Shown: one piece after another, positions 19,314 through 27,507 of the stretch | Position numbering within the stretch: position 1 is the stretch's first letter | Layout of the letters: each line of letters opens with the position of its first letter | Assembly: GCA_018269075.1 (NCBI GenBank) | Contig: JAFDVJ010000036.1 | Span: 1-61,439 of the forward strand | Source of the DNA: Acidobacteriota bacterium | GTDB taxonomy: Bacteria; Acidobacteriota; Blastocatellia; Pyrinomonadales; Pyrinomonadaceae | DNA length: 61,439 bases | Reading direction: 5' to 3' | Program-made: the position numbers and the translations under genes | Notes under the pieces: model-generated | Told to the model about the DNA's origin: nothing | The model's input: the letters and a program-made list of their open reading frames with translations, nothing else | Database searches by the model: none

Positions 19314-19524
19314 ATCTATAAGAACGCGAAACCTTTCCGGTTATTGCGCAGGACGCTTCACTCGATCCGCCGGCGGACGTCTAAGTAACTATCGACGGCC
19401 AGCAGATAGACGATCTTCATATCGGGAAAAGCGGCCTGCGCCGGCCGCCGCTTCCGATGAAATCGCTGACTGTTCCGTCATATATCACTCCCTTCAGAGG
19501 CAGTAAGGCAGAGTCTTGCCCAAA

Positions 19525-19626
19525 TTATGCCAAACTCCGCTCGAAGCTATTGACAAACTTCCCGATTGATTCGATTACCTTGATAATTTCGGAAAAAACG
19601 TTCGTGTCCGTGAGATGAGTGATCAT
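19525..19626 (-). pseudogene. Truncated PIN-domain (VapC-like) toxin remnant
   Basis: The ATG overlaps the stop of the antitoxin gene as ATGA. The 33-residue product starts MITHLTDTNVFSEIIK, matching the first strand of VapC PIN toxins including the first active-site Asp (usual form LDTNVxSE), then runs IESIGKFVNSFERSLA to a stop. A complete PIN toxin is about 125-140 residues, so at least three quarters of the domain, with the other acidic active-site residues, is missing. No continuation is seen in other frames downstream (19314-19524 holds no supported gene). Most likely a dead toxin. Confidence 0.65.
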
Positions 19627-19880
19627 TTCTTTCGCCGGTTCCGCGTTCTGAGTTCGCGGGCGATCTCCTCTGCCGATTCCTTTCGGGCGGCCCAGACGTT
19701 GAGCACGTCTTCGTCGCCGATATCTTCATTGGTCGGCATTTTGACGTTGACCTCGGACGCTGTCTTTGGCTCTTCGTCAAGAATCGTGACCAGCGCGCGG
19801 CGGTTTTTCTTCAAATGCACCGCGGTCAAGAGTCTGATCTTTCCGGTTTCGTCCACAACTGCTTCCAACGTCTGAATCAT
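19623..19880 (-). CDS. Antitoxin-like protein of a decayed VapBC-type module
   Basis: 85 residues from the ATG at 19880; the frame is open upstream but that part is not family-like. MIQTLEAVVDETGKIRLL, VHLKKNRRALVTILDEEP resembles the short antitoxins that precede PIN toxins (an AbrB/DUF-type start with a VDETGKI strand), followed by an acidic helical C-terminus (EDVLNVWAARKESAEEIARE) that would wrap the toxin. The stop codon overlaps the start of a truncated toxin reading frame (ATGA). An intact antitoxin with a dead toxin may persist as an anti-addiction or regulatory gene; that is inference. Confidence 0.7.
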   Translation of the reverse strand: MIQTLEAVVDETGKIRLLTAVHLKKNRRALVTILDEEPKTASEVNVKMPTNEDIGDEDVLNVWAARKESAEEIARELRTRNRRKK

Positions 19881-19960
19881 ATCGCCGATATTACCATAAC
19901 TCGATCGGTTTTCGGTCGTATTTTTATCCTTCCCGTTTTCAACGCGAATCCGCCGGAGAA

Positions 19961-20704
19961 TCACACCGGAGCCGCCGCCGGCGCGGGCCGGTCGTTCCAT
20001 TCTTTTTCGGAAAGCAATCGGCCGTTCGTCTTTTTACTTCGCTTTTGCCCGTCCGCGCCCCACGCGCCCCATTGTTTGAAGAAGAATTTGACGTTTTGCG
20101 CGGCGCATTGGCGCTGGATGTCGATCGCCCATTCGGCTTTCATCGGCCGCGCTTTGTGACCGCTTTCGCCGCCGACGATGACCCAGTCGATCCCGGTCAG
20201 ATCGAGCGCGCCGAGCGGGCCGAGCAGCGGTTCGAGCGACAGGAATTTGATCTGCGCGCCGGTATTTCGCAGTTCATCGATCCGCCCGGCGTATTTTCGG
20301 CTCTCGACGCTGACGCCCATCCAGATATTTTCCGACCAGCTCAGCCGACCGCTCAATTCGGCGAGCCGTTCGGCGCGTTTCGTCAAAACCTGAAAGGTAT
20401 GACGGCGCGCTTTGTTCATCACGTCGAAAACCCGTTCGATAAATTCGACCGGCACGTCCTTATGAAACAGATCGCTCATCGAATTGACGAAGATCATCTG
20501 CGGCTTTTTCCACTTCAAAGGCAGTTCGAGCATCTGCGGCTGAAGCGTCAGCCGGAAACCGTCCCGATAATTCGGCTGCCCCATCGCCTTCAGCCGCCGC
20601 GCCATTACTTCGGCATAACAATTCTTACAGCCCGGACTGATCTTGTCGCAGCCCGTCACCGGATTCCATGTTGCTTCCGTCCATTCGATTTTGGTATGTT
20701 TCAT
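19961..20704 (-). CDS. Phage Gp37/Gp68 family (DUF5131) three-Cys protein
   Basis: 247 residues. The N-terminus [28 protein letters not shown] has a CxxxxxxCxxC cluster that resembles an iron-sulfur site of radical SAM-like proteins, followed by the family blocks [66 protein letters not shown] and FFFKQWG. This is the Gp37/Gp68 family seen in phages and mobile islands. It is translated right after the TcmP gene through an ATGA overlap, the expected pairing. Base composition is close to the chromosome average, unlike its AT-rich partner. The activity of the family is not established to my knowledge. Confidence 0.88.
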   Translation of the reverse strand: MKHTKIEWTEATWNPVTGCDKISPGCKNCYAEVMARRLKAMGQPNYRDGFRLTLQPQMLELPLKWKKPQMIFVNSMSDLFHKDVPVEFIERVFDVMNKARRHTFQVLTKRAERLAELSGRLSWSENIWMGVSVESRKYAGRIDELRNTGAQIKFLSLEPLLGPLGALDLTGIDWVIVGGESGHKARPMKAEWAIDIQRQCAAQNVKFFFKQWGAWGADGQKRSKKTNGRLLSEKEWNDRPAPAAAPV

Positions 20705-21804
20705 TTCTTTAATACTAAATACGAAATTTTTCTTTTAATAGAGTATACATTTTCATAGGTGATTAAAGGGAATTTTCCGTCAAACCATATCTCCCCTTCG
20801 CTTTTCATTTTTCGCAAAATTTCTGTAGCGTGTTTAGGTAAATGACCTTCTTCCAAAACAAATCCGAAAAGTTGAAAATTATCGACGATTTCTTTGTTAA
20901 GTATTTTATTTCTTACATTTTCTTGGAATGCTTCTATTTTGGTTAGCGGTTGATTTCCAAATAATGAACGTTGTTTCTTTAAATTATCATCATCTATATC
21001 AAAATTAGCCTCGCCATTTATTTCATTTCGTTTCCAAGCTATCCTCAGAAATTTATCAACCGCTAATGGATGCGAAGCTCCAAAAATAATCCCATAAATA
21101 TTTGCACCTTTTTTCAATGAGAAAGGGTATAGTTTTAGTTGAGTATTTAAAGGTAACTTCTTTTTCAGTTGGTTAATGAAACTTCGATGAACAAATCTAT
21201 AAGGCTCGCTTTTAACTTCGCTCATCTCTACATCTAAATGAGCCTTAAACTCTCGGCTATCTCCGAAACGCCAAAGATACGAAGCCGAAGCAAAATAAAG
21301 AAAGTCGGTTTGCCTCATTTTTTCTAATTCTAAAATGTACTTTTCTGAAAGAAATTTTATTCCATTTTGGTCAAGATAAACTAAAGACGGAAAATCTTTT
21401 ATGATTGGCAAAAGCTTGTGAAATAGATTTTCAAAATCCTCATTGAAATAATTAATCTCAATTGCCTGTCCTACATAGTCATTGATTTTAAGATATTCCT
21501 CACAAGATTTTTTTAACAACTCAAATTTTTCCGTATTAAATTCGTTGAGAAAAACTCTAACTTTTACCTTTCTTTGAAAAATGCTGATGACCTGCTCTTT
21601 TATTTTGTCAAGGATACGAATCGGACTGCCGGCTACTCCGTTTTTGTCATAACCTGTTCCAGCAAAAAAATCAAAAATACAAATAGACGAAACGTTTTGC
21701 ATAACAAATGTCGGAATCCATGCCTGAGCATAATCCTCAAAAATTTCAAGTTTCGCAATTGTGTTTTCTTCAAAAGGTTTATCGTGTAAGTCTTTATATG
21801 CCAT
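20701..21804 (-). CDS. tcmP: Three-Cys-motif partner protein TcmP
   Basis: 367 residues. Blocks typical of Tcm[15 protein letters not shown] near the N-terminus, [21 protein letters not shown] (glycine-rich, similar to motif I of Rossmann methyltransferases), [13 protein letters not shown], and [13 protein letters not shown] at the place of a catalytic motif. The gene is visibly AT-rich, with long A/T runs and AAA, TTT and ATA codons, in a window where most genes are GC-rich, which points to recent acquisition. Its stop overlaps the start of the Gp37/Gp68 gene. TcmP proteins are known as regular neighbours of three-Cys proteins; a nucleic acid modification or defence role is only a hypothesis. 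Confidence 0.88.
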   Translation of the reverse strand: MAYKDLHDKPFEENTIAKLEIFEDYAQAWIPTFVMQNVSSICIFDFFAGTGYDKNGVAGSPIRILDKIKEQVISIFQRKVKVRVFLNEFNTEKFELLKKSCEEYLKINDYVGQAIEINYFNEDFENLFHKLLPIIKDFPSLVYLDQNGIKFLSEKYILELEKMRQTDFLYFASASYLWRFGDSREFKAHLDVEMSEVKSEPYRFVHRSFINQLKKKLPLNTQLKLYPFSLKKGANIYGIIFGASHPLAVDKFLRIAWKRNEINGEANFDIDDDNLKKQRSLFGNQPLTKIEAFQENVRNKILNKEIVDNFQLFGFVLEEGHLPKHATEILRKMKSEGEIWFDGKFPLITYENVYSIKRKISYLVLKK

Positions 21805-21836
21805 TTCTAATTTTGGTAATACGGTAAATCTGTTCG

Positions 21837-21883
21837 TTGAGCCGATGCATTCAGTTTAGAAAAGCTAAATGCATCGGCTCACG
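21837..21883. repeat. Inverted repeat upstream of tcmP
   Basis: GAGCCGATGCATTCAG and CTAAATGCATCGGCTC form an imperfect hairpin, followed by ACGCCGACGCTACTGAC. A similar TGCATCGG and ACGCTACTGAC run occurs at 42536-42563, so this is an interspersed repeat rather than part of the cassette. Confidence 0.6.
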
Positions 21884-21911
21884 CCGACGCTACTGACTTT
21901 CGCGGTTAAAA

Positions 21912-22811
21912 CTACCTCACCAACCCGACATCCAGATGCTTAATGTCGCCGAGTTTGACGTCGATTTCGTCGTTTTCGAAGGTCTGGTAGCCTTCTTTGA
22001 CGATGCGGACGAGGTGGCGGCCGTGGTCGACGGGTTTGAAGCGGTATTCGCCGCGCGAGTCGGTGACGGCCGTTTCGCCGAGCCCGACGAGCGTGACGGC
22101 CGCGCCTTTGACGGGGGTTCCGTCGGCGGCGTCGGTGATCCGGCCTTTGAGCGTCGTCGGCGTCGTCAGCGGGTCGCGGATTTCGCGGATCGACTCGTAG
22201 GTGCGGTAGAAATCGGCCGCGGTCGTCCGGAAATTGCGCATCAGCGGGTCGAGCCGCTCGCCGAGAATTTCGTCGCCCTCGCGGAACAGGTCGCGGAGCT
22301 TCTGGTTGAGCATCTTGCGGTGGCTGAGCGCGGCCCGCGTGACCGGCGTTTTCGCGGCGTAGAGGTCGATCGCCCGCTGGAGCTCGTCGAGCCGCGACTG
22401 CGTCACGCCGTAGCTTTCGAGCTCGCGCAGGTTTTCCGCGCCGCGATCGTGAATGATCTGGCAGCGCGGCACGACCTGTTCGTCGCGAATGCGCACGATC
22501 TTCGAGACCGGGTAATTGACCTCGGCCCGGAGCGTGTTGTTGCCGATGACGGTCGCGTAGGCGCGGATAAAGCCGGCGATGTCGGCCGCCGTCTGCGCGA
22601 GCGTCTGCCGCGAATTGCTTTTATCGACGGCGATGCCCGACAGATTGACGCCGGTCGCACGCGTCGCGGCGACGATCGCGGCGATCACCGCGCGGAAGGC
22701 TTCGAAGGCCGCGCCGACGGCCGGAACGGCCGCGATGATGTCGGAATTGGTTTCGAGATGTCTTTCGACACCCCGGTACATCGTAAATTTCGATTCGTGT
22801 TTTGCGTTCAT
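21912..22811 (-). CDS. Protein with helical N-terminal region and carboxypeptidase-regulatory-like domain
   Basis: 299 residues, ATG preceded by AGGAAAAG. The first 215 residues look all-helical with an Ala-rich stretch (VPAVGAAFEAFRAVIAAIVAA) and heptad-like segments; there is no signal peptide. The last 80 residues form a carboxypeptidase-regulatory-like beta-sandwich: LKGRITDAADGTPVKGAAVTL, AVTDSRGEYRFKPVDHGRH and VRIVKEGYQTFE. It lies 28 bp downstream of the heptad-repeat gene on the same strand and may be co-transcribed with it. Function not recognised. Confidence 0.75.
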   Translation of the reverse strand: MNAKHESKFTMYRGVERHLETNSDIIAAVPAVGAAFEAFRAVIAAIVAATRATGVNLSGIAVDKSNSRQTLAQTAADIAGFIRAYATVIGNNTLRAEVNYPVSKIVRIRDEQVVPRCQIIHDRGAENLRELESYGVTQSRLDELQRAIDLYAAKTPVTRAALSHRKMLNQKLRDLFREGDEILGERLDPLMRNFRTTAADFYRTYESIREIRDPLTTPTTLKGRITDAADGTPVKGAAVTLVGLGETAVTDSRGEYRFKPVDHGRHLVRIVKEGYQTFENDEIDVKLGDIKHLDVGLVR

Positions 22812-22839
22812 CTTTACTTTTCCTCACTTATGTTTTGAT

Positions 22840-23223
22840 TTAATCGAGACTTCCCGGCTTGTTCGTTTGCAAAGATGTAATGTCGCTGCCGCCCGCAGGG
22901 GAGACAATGGCAATATCTTTGGAGATAAAGACTGTTTCTTTAGTGTGTTCGATAATTGCATCAGTGACTGAGGCAATTGCTAAACCAACATTGACGCCTG
23001 AACGGTAAACACCGTCGATTACACGACCGACTTTGTCGATTACACGACGAACATCGTCGATTACACGACGAATCTTGCCGATTACACGACGAATCTTGCC
23101 GATTACACGACCGACTTCATCGATTACACGACGAACTTCGTCGATTACGCGACCGACTTCATCGATTACACGACCGATCTCGTCGATTACACGACGAACA
23201 CGACCGATTACACGGCCGATCAC
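22840..23223 (-). CDS. Heptad-repeat (coiled-coil-like) protein encoded by a 21-bp minisatellite
   Basis: 127 residues from the GTG at 23223. The frame stays open upstream to about 23403 without an ATG, GTG or TTG, so the start is uncertain. Residues 1-70 repeat a heptad of the form VIDEVGR/VIDEVRR, with Val or Ile at 4,3 spacing as in a coiled coil, encoded by 21-bp units. The rest (GVNVGLAIASVTDAIIEHTK, then ETVFISKDIAIVSP) is not repetitive. It precedes the DUF-less gene at 21912 by 28 bp. The opposite strand is also open over the repeat (ITRPTSS pattern), because a 21-bp unit without stops stays open, so coding on this strand is favoured by the coiled-coil pattern and the neighbour but not proven. 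Confidence 0.5.
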   Translation of the reverse strand: MIGRVIGRVRRVIDEIGRVIDEVGRVIDEVRRVIDEVGRVIGKIRRVIGKIRRVIDDVRRVIDKVGRVIDGVYRSGVNVGLAIASVTDAIIEHTKETVFISKDIAIVSPAGGSDITSLQTNKPGSLD

Positions 23224-23287
23224 GTCGATTACACGACGATCTTCGTCGATTACATCGCCGACTTCGTCGATTACACGACCGACATCG
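23015..23287. repeat. 21-bp minisatellite, 13 units
   Basis: Thirteen 21-bp units of the type TCGATTACACGACGAACTTC(G), followed by two degenerate units to about 23329. Units differ mainly at third codon positions of the - strand frame and at one Gly/Arg codon. No spacers, so this is not a CRISPR array. Confidence 0.95.
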
Positions 23288-23403
23288 TCGCCTGCATCGT
23301 TTACCCGTTCGATTGCCCGGTCGGCGTCGAAGATCGAACCGCCGGCGCAAACGCCTGAATCGCTACCACAACCGCTAAATGGCAGATATTTTTCTGCTGA
23401 TCA

Positions 23404-23811
23404 ACAAAAAATGGACATTGTTTTGGAGTAAAACCGAAATTTATGATGTCAAAGAACGGATACCCGGCCGAAATGCCCGAAAACACTGGAAAAGATTCCG
23501 TCGGCGGGAGCCTTCGATCGAATATTGTCAGAGAGCGTAGCACGTTCCGAAAAACCGGTCAAGATTTTTTTTCAACCGCCCGTCAAACGACGCGGCGAGC
23601 GGTTAAAACCGCCGGGGCGGACAAAAAAAACTCCCCTCCTTTTGAAAAGGAGGGGTGCCCGCAGGGCGGGGTGGTTTTAACTTCTATCGCTTACGATGCA
23701 GCTAACCACCCCGGCGCTGGCGCGCCACCCCTCCTTTCAAAAGGAGGGGAGTTTTTTTTGTTTTGCCGTTTAAGTTTTTTCGGAGTAAAAGGGAGTTTTT
23801 ATGCGGGCGGT
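23404..23811. repeat. Gene-free stretch with 35-bp inverted repeat
   Basis: No gene supported. Arms at 23622-23657 and 23726-23760 (core AACTCCCCTCCTTTTGAAAA) are near-perfect complements, with a second inner stem (GGGGTGGTT and AACCACCCC). Flanking A8 and T8 runs make it terminator-like in both directions. Confidence 0.85.
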
Positions 23812-24591
23812 TCAATCGATGCGGACGCCGGCGCGGCGGGCTTCTTCTTCGAGGAGGCGCCATTCGGCGAGCAGGCCGGCGCGGACCTGTTCGAGATAGA
23901 GCAGCTGAGCGTTCGCCTCGTTCGCGGCGTAGTTACTGCCGCCGACGATGACCGGCGCGACGTAGCCGCCGCGATAGCCGCCGCGCGTGCCGTAGTCGAA
24001 GCGGCCGCCGAGCCGGACGCTGCCGCCGTTGCCGATCCGCACGCCGCCGCCGATCCGGACGTTGCCGGTCGACTGGTTGTAGACGCTCTGCGAGCTCGGG
24101 TACATCATCGAATATTCCTGAACGGTCCGCATATTCGGCGGGAGACTGCGGATGCCCGGCGGCAGATAGAGCCGCGGCTGGCGGTTATAGCCGCCGTAGC
24201 CGCCGTAGGGAACGTAGCCGTAGGCATAGACCGAGCCCTGATTGTAAACGCCGCCGCCCGCGCCGCGCAGGTAGTTGATCTGCGCGTTGACCGAGGCAAT
24301 TTGCACGCGGAGCGCGTTCGCGCGCGTGACGATGTCGCCCTGCGCGGCGGCCCGCTGCCGGCCGAGCTGATCGGAATATTCCTCCATCTCGGCGCGTTTG
24401 CGGTCGATCTCCCGCTGCCGCTCGGCGGGCGAGGGAAAGCCCATCTCGGCGTACCGCTCGTTTAATTTCTTTTCCGCCTCGACCCGCTCGCGGCGATATT
24501 TTTCGAGATCGTCGTTCGTGATGGTGCGCGTCTGCGCCATCAGGGGCAGCGCCGCCGCCGCCGTCAGGATCACGATATATAAACTCTTCAT
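23812..24591 (-). CDS. Exported coiled-coil and Gly/Tyr-rich protein
   Basis: About 259 residues from the ATG at 24591 (GGGAG upstream; a GTG three codons earlier is also open). Signal peptide MKSLYIVILTAAAALPLMA. Residues 25-115 are a charged helical segment (YRRERVEAEKKLNERYAEMG, RQREIDRKRAEMEEYSDQLG) likely to form a coiled coil. A Gly/Tyr-rich stretch follows (YAYGYVPYGGYGGYNRQP), then imperfect glycine repeats (VRIGGGVRIGNGGSVRLGG) and a last helix (ANAQLLYLEQVRAGLLAEWR). No known domain. It is downstream of btuB on the same strand but separated by a 38-bp inverted repeat, so it is probably a separate unit. Confidence 0.75.
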   Translation of the reverse strand: MKSLYIVILTAAAALPLMAQTRTITNDDLEKYRRERVEAEKKLNERYAEMGFPSPAERQREIDRKRAEMEEYSDQLGRQRAAAQGDIVTRANALRVQIASVNAQINYLRGAGGGVYNQGSVYAYGYVPYGGYGGYNRQPRLYLPPGIRSLPPNMRTVQEYSMMYPSSQSVYNQSTGNVRIGGGVRIGNGGSVRLGGRFDYGTRGGYRGGYVAPVIVGGSNYAANEANAQLLYLEQVRAGLLAEWRLLEEEARRAGVRID

Positions 24592-24676
24592 ATCTTTCAC
24601 TCTCCCGCCTGTATTTCTCGATTATAACACCGGTTGGATGCGCGAATCACGAAGTTTTTTTGCCTGCGGAATATAG

Positions 24677-24766
24677 CGAATCGGTACAGCGAGCGGTAGC
24701 GAGTCCGTTTCACCGATCTTCATTTCCGGGTGAAACGGACTCGCTACCGCTCGCTGTACCGATTCG
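24677..24766. repeat. 38-bp perfect inverted repeat after btuB
   Basis: Perfect arms at 24677-24714 and 24729-24766 (core ACAGCGAGCGGTAGCGAGTC) with a 14-nt loop. The arm itself contains a repeated GCGAG/GTAGCGAG word. It begins 20 bp after the btuB stop codon and probably ends that transcript, but has no T tract. Confidence 0.9.
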
Positions 24767-24785
24767 GCCGGCTCGCGTTTTAAGT

Positions 24786-27173
24786 TTAGAATCCGAAGCT
24801 CAGACCGACGCGGCCCGTCCGGCCGGCGGTGCGGAAACCGCTTTCGTAATACTCGTCGTCGAAAAGATTTTCGAGCGTCCCGTAAATCCGCAGGGTCATT
24901 TTGTCCTTGCGAAAGCCGAACGTGTAGCCCGCCGTCAGGTCGGCCTTGCGGCTGCCCCGGAAACGGTAGACGTAGCTCTGAAAACTCGTGTTGCTGAAAA
25001 TCGGCGCGAGATAACGGCCGGTCGCCAGCAGATCGAGATTGAGCCACGCGCGTTTGAAGCGCTGGTTGGCGACGAGCGTGAACTGGTGCGCGGGCACGCC
25101 GAACGCCGGCCGGTCGCGCCCGACGGTCGTCAGCGGCGGCATCAGGGTCACGCGCGAATAATTGCGGACGTCGCTGTTCGTGAACGTGTAGGACGCGAAA
25201 ACGTCGGTCGTCGCGGTCGGCCGGACGCGGGCGCTCGTTTCGACGCCGCGCGCGAAATGCTTGTCGTAGTTGTAGTAGGCGGCCGCGCCGAGATCGTCGG
25301 TCGGAAGATACGCGACCTCGTCGTCGATCTTCGTGTAGAAATAGGTCGCGGAAAGCCGGACGCGGTTTTTGAGAAGATTCTGCTCGATCGCGGCGTCGAC
25401 GGCGACCGAACGCTCGGGTTTGAGGGCCGGATTGCCGAGACCGAAAAAGGAACTGAAGAAATAATACGTCCCGAACCGCTCGTAGAGCGACGGCACGCGG
25501 TAGCCGTTGCCGGCGTGGACGCGCAATTTCGTGCCCGTTCGCGCGAAGTAGTAGGAAACGGTCGCGTCGCCGGTATAGGACGCGGGCGGCACGCTCGGAT
25601 TGTTGAAGCGGTTCGGAAAGCTCGCCGAGCTGAACGTCGGCGCGCGGAGCGCGAACCATTCGGCGCGAAAAGCGCCCGAAAGCTGGAGCCGGTTCGCGAA
25701 GAATCCGACGAGGTCCTGCACGTAAACCGTCCGGCTCGACTGGCGCGCGGAGGTCGCGAAATTGCTCGCCGCGCTCGTGAAGACGCCGCGGTTGGCGAAC
25801 TTTTCCCATTCGTACTCGAAGCCGCCGGTCAGCTGATTGTTCTTCGCCGTCCAGTTGAGATGCGCGTTAATGGTGTGGATCTGGCCGTCGTAGAGATAGG
25901 TCTCGTCGCCGCCGAACGGCTGGAAACCGCCGCCGAGCGGCCCGTTCGTGTTGCGGCGCGACGTTTTCAGGCCCGAATAATAGCCCTGGACGACGATGTT
26001 CGCGCCGAGCGCCTGCGTCGCGACGAGCTGGCCGTTAAAGAATTTCGAGCGCTGAAAATCGTCCGGGTCGTCCGTATCGGGCGTGAAACTGACGCCGGGC
26101 CGCGCGTCGATGACCGTCGTGTTGTCGGCCGGGAGAGCGCCGAAAGTGTCGGGGTCGGTGTTCAGCCGAACGAACGCGTCGGAGACGAAGAACCGCGCCG
26201 AGAGATTGGTTTTGGCGAACGGGTTGTATTCGGCGCGCGCCTGAAAATTGGTGTTGCGCGCGTCGTCGTCGCCGTCGACGCCTTTGGTGTAGACGGTCCG
26301 CGAAAGGCCGCCCGTGAAGCCGAATTTGTCATTGCCGCCCGAGAGATTGCCGCGAAAGCGTCCCAACCCGAGCCCACCGAGCGCGCCGCCGAATTGACCG
26401 TGAAAGCCGTTTTGCGGCTTCGGCGTCTGAAAGTCGATCACGCCGCCGATCGCGTTCGTCCCGTAGAGCGACGAGCCCGAACCGCGCAAAACCTCGATCC
26501 GGTCGACGTTCGTCAAGGTGAAATCCGAGAGAAACGGCGACGCGTCGCCGCTGATCGCCGACGCGTCGCGGAACCGGATGCCGTCGATCAGGACGGCCGT
26601 ATCCTGATTGCGCAGCCCGCGCGTCTTGACGTTCGCGGTCCGCCCGAAGCCGCCGAGCTGCGCGACGCGAAAGCCCGGAATCGTTTTTAAGGATTCGACG
26701 AGCGAAAAATCGGCGCGCGACCGCATTTCCTGCGCGTCGATGACGTTGACGGTCTTCGCGACCTGTTCGACCGGCTGGCGGACGTCGGCCGAAACGGTGA
26801 CGGTCTCGCTGACCGTCACTTTTTGCAGTTCAATTCTTATTTTCAGCGTCTGCCCGGCCGCGACCGCGATTTCCTCGCGGACCTCGCCGCGCCAGCAGTA
26901 GGCGCAGGCGACGAACAGATAATAATCGCCGGCGGCGACGTTTTCGAAGACGAACTCGCCGCGTTCGCCGGTCTTCGTTTCGGCGACCGTCTTATTGTCC
27001 GTTTTCGACATCAGCGTCACCGTCAGGTTCCGGACGCTCTGTTTGAGATTTCCGGTTACCGGATTATAGGCGTCGCTTTTCTGCGCGACCGTCCCCTCGA
27101 TCCGCGCCGCGCTCTGCGCGCCCGCGCCGATCGTCAACAAAATTATCAAACCAAATACTTTAAAAATTCTCAT
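24786..27173 (-). CDS. btuB: TonB-dependent receptor, cobalamin type
   Basis: About 795 residues from the ATG at 27173, preceded by AAAGGAG. Signal peptide MRIFKVFGLIILLTIGAGA, then a carboxypeptidase-regulatory-like domain (about 25-110: RIEGTVAQKSDAYNPVTGN, GEFVFENVAAGDYYLFVACAYCW), a plug (VNVIDAQEM, SLKTIPGFRVAQ, VLIDGIRFRDA, RIEVLRGSGSSLYGTNAIGG) and a 22-strand-type barrel ending in VGLSFGF. Outer membrane import of a large ligand using TonB energy. A cobalamin riboswitch lies directly upstream and the btuFCD genes are next to it, so vitamin B12 or another corrinoid is the likely substrate. The extra N-terminal domain is common in Acidobacteriota and Bacteroidota and is absent from E. 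coli BtuB. Confidence 0.93.
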   Translation of the reverse strand: MRIFKVFGLIILLTIGAGAQSAARIEGTVAQKSDAYNPVTGNLKQSVRNLTVTLMSKTDNKTVAETKTGERGEFVFENVAAGDYYLFVACAYCWRGEVREEIAVAAGQTLKIRIELQKVTVSETVTVSADVRQPVEQVAKTVNVIDAQEMRSRADFSLVESLKTIPGFRVAQLGGFGRTANVKTRGLRNQDTAVLIDGIRFRDASAISGDASPFLSDFTLTNVDRIEVLRGSGSSLYGTNAIGGVIDFQTPKPQNGFHGQFGGALGGLGLGRFRGNLSGGNDKFGFTGGLSRTVYTKGVDGDDDARNTNFQARAEYNPFAKTNLSARFFVSDAFVRLNTDPDTFGALPADNTTVIDARPGVSFTPDTDDPDDFQRSKFFNGQLVATQALGANIVVQGYYSGLKTSRRNTNGPLGGGFQPFGGDETYLYDGQIHTINAHLNWTAKNNQLTGGFEYEWEKFANRGVFTSAASNFATSARQSSRTVYVQDLVGFFANRLQLSGAFRAEWFALRAPTFSSASFPNRFNNPSVPPASYTGDATVSYYFARTGTKLRVHAGNGYRVPSLYERFGTYYFFSSFFGLGNPALKPERSVAVDAAIEQNLLKNRVRLSATYFYTKIDDEVAYLPTDDLGAAAYYNYDKHFARGVETSARVRPTATTDVFASYTFTNSDVRNYSRVTLMPPLTTVGRDRPAFGVPAHQFTLVANQRFKRAWLNLDLLATGRYLAPIFSNTSFQSYVYRFRGSRKADLTAGYTFGFRKDKMTLRIYGTLENLFDDEYYESGFRTAGRTGRVGLSFGF

Positions 27174-27214
27174 TTCACTCCTTTTCCGCCCAGCGCGGAA
27201 ACTGGTCTCGGGCC

Positions 27215-27400
27215 AAAACAAACGAGCCAGGTTCCCGACTTGGGGATTGCGGATTGCGGATTGCGGATTTCGGATTGGTCTCAGGCGGAATTTTCTATTT
27301 CCGCTTTAAGCCAATCCGAAATCCGCAATCCGAAATCCGCAATCGCCTCACGGTTGCGTGGGCAGCGTCGGAATCGCACCGAGCTTCCCTGGCGGCGTTT
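27215..27400 (-). promoter_or_regulatory. Cobalamin riboswitch upstream of btuB, with heptamer hairpin inside
   Basis: On the - strand: GGGAAGCTCGGTGCGATTCC and CGCTGCCC (27361-27390), then CGCAACCGTGAGGC (the usual CGCxACTGTxA), and 3' the B12 box AAGTCGGGAACCTGGC at about 27225-27241. Between them, where the natural variable stems sit, is a heptamer array (27311-27344), a small inner stem and the complementary array (27245-27278). The segment between B12 box and ATG forms a TTTCCGC/GCGGAAA stem that ends right at the Shine-Dalgarno, so control of translation is likely. Confidence 0.88.
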
Positions 27401-27414
27401 GTCAATTCAGTAGT

Positions 27415-27505
27415 GTTTTGAGTTCCGCCTTCAGGCGGCATCCTGTTTCAACGGAGATTTTTTTTCGAATGAAACGAGAGGCCGCCTGAAGACGGAACTC
27501 AAAAC
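27415..27505 (-). repeat. 25-bp inverted repeat just after btuD
   Basis: Arms GTTTTGAGTTCCGCCTTCAG (27415-27439) and its complement (27481-27505), one mismatch, with an inner TGTTTCA/TGAAAC stem. It starts two bases after the btuD stop codon and stands between btuD and the btuB riboswitch. Probably a terminator or mRNA end structure. Confidence 0.85.
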
Positions 27506-27507
27506 CG

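Noticed and set aside
19961..21804. Prophage
   Set aside because: Only the Gp37/Gp68-like gene suggests phage; there are no capsid, tail, integrase or lysis genes around it.
23015..23287. CRISPR array
   Set aside because: Units follow each other directly with no spacers; 21-bp period fits a coding minisatellite. No cas gene nearby.
23033..23431. + strand ORF of ITRPTSS repeats
   Set aside because: Open only because the 21-bp unit lacks stops on this strand too; no ribosome-binding site and no hydrophobic heptad pattern.
24660..26690. + strand frame of 676 codons opposite btuB
   Set aside because: Begins in an inverted repeat (ESVQRAVASPFH) and continues as an antisense shadow of the receptor.
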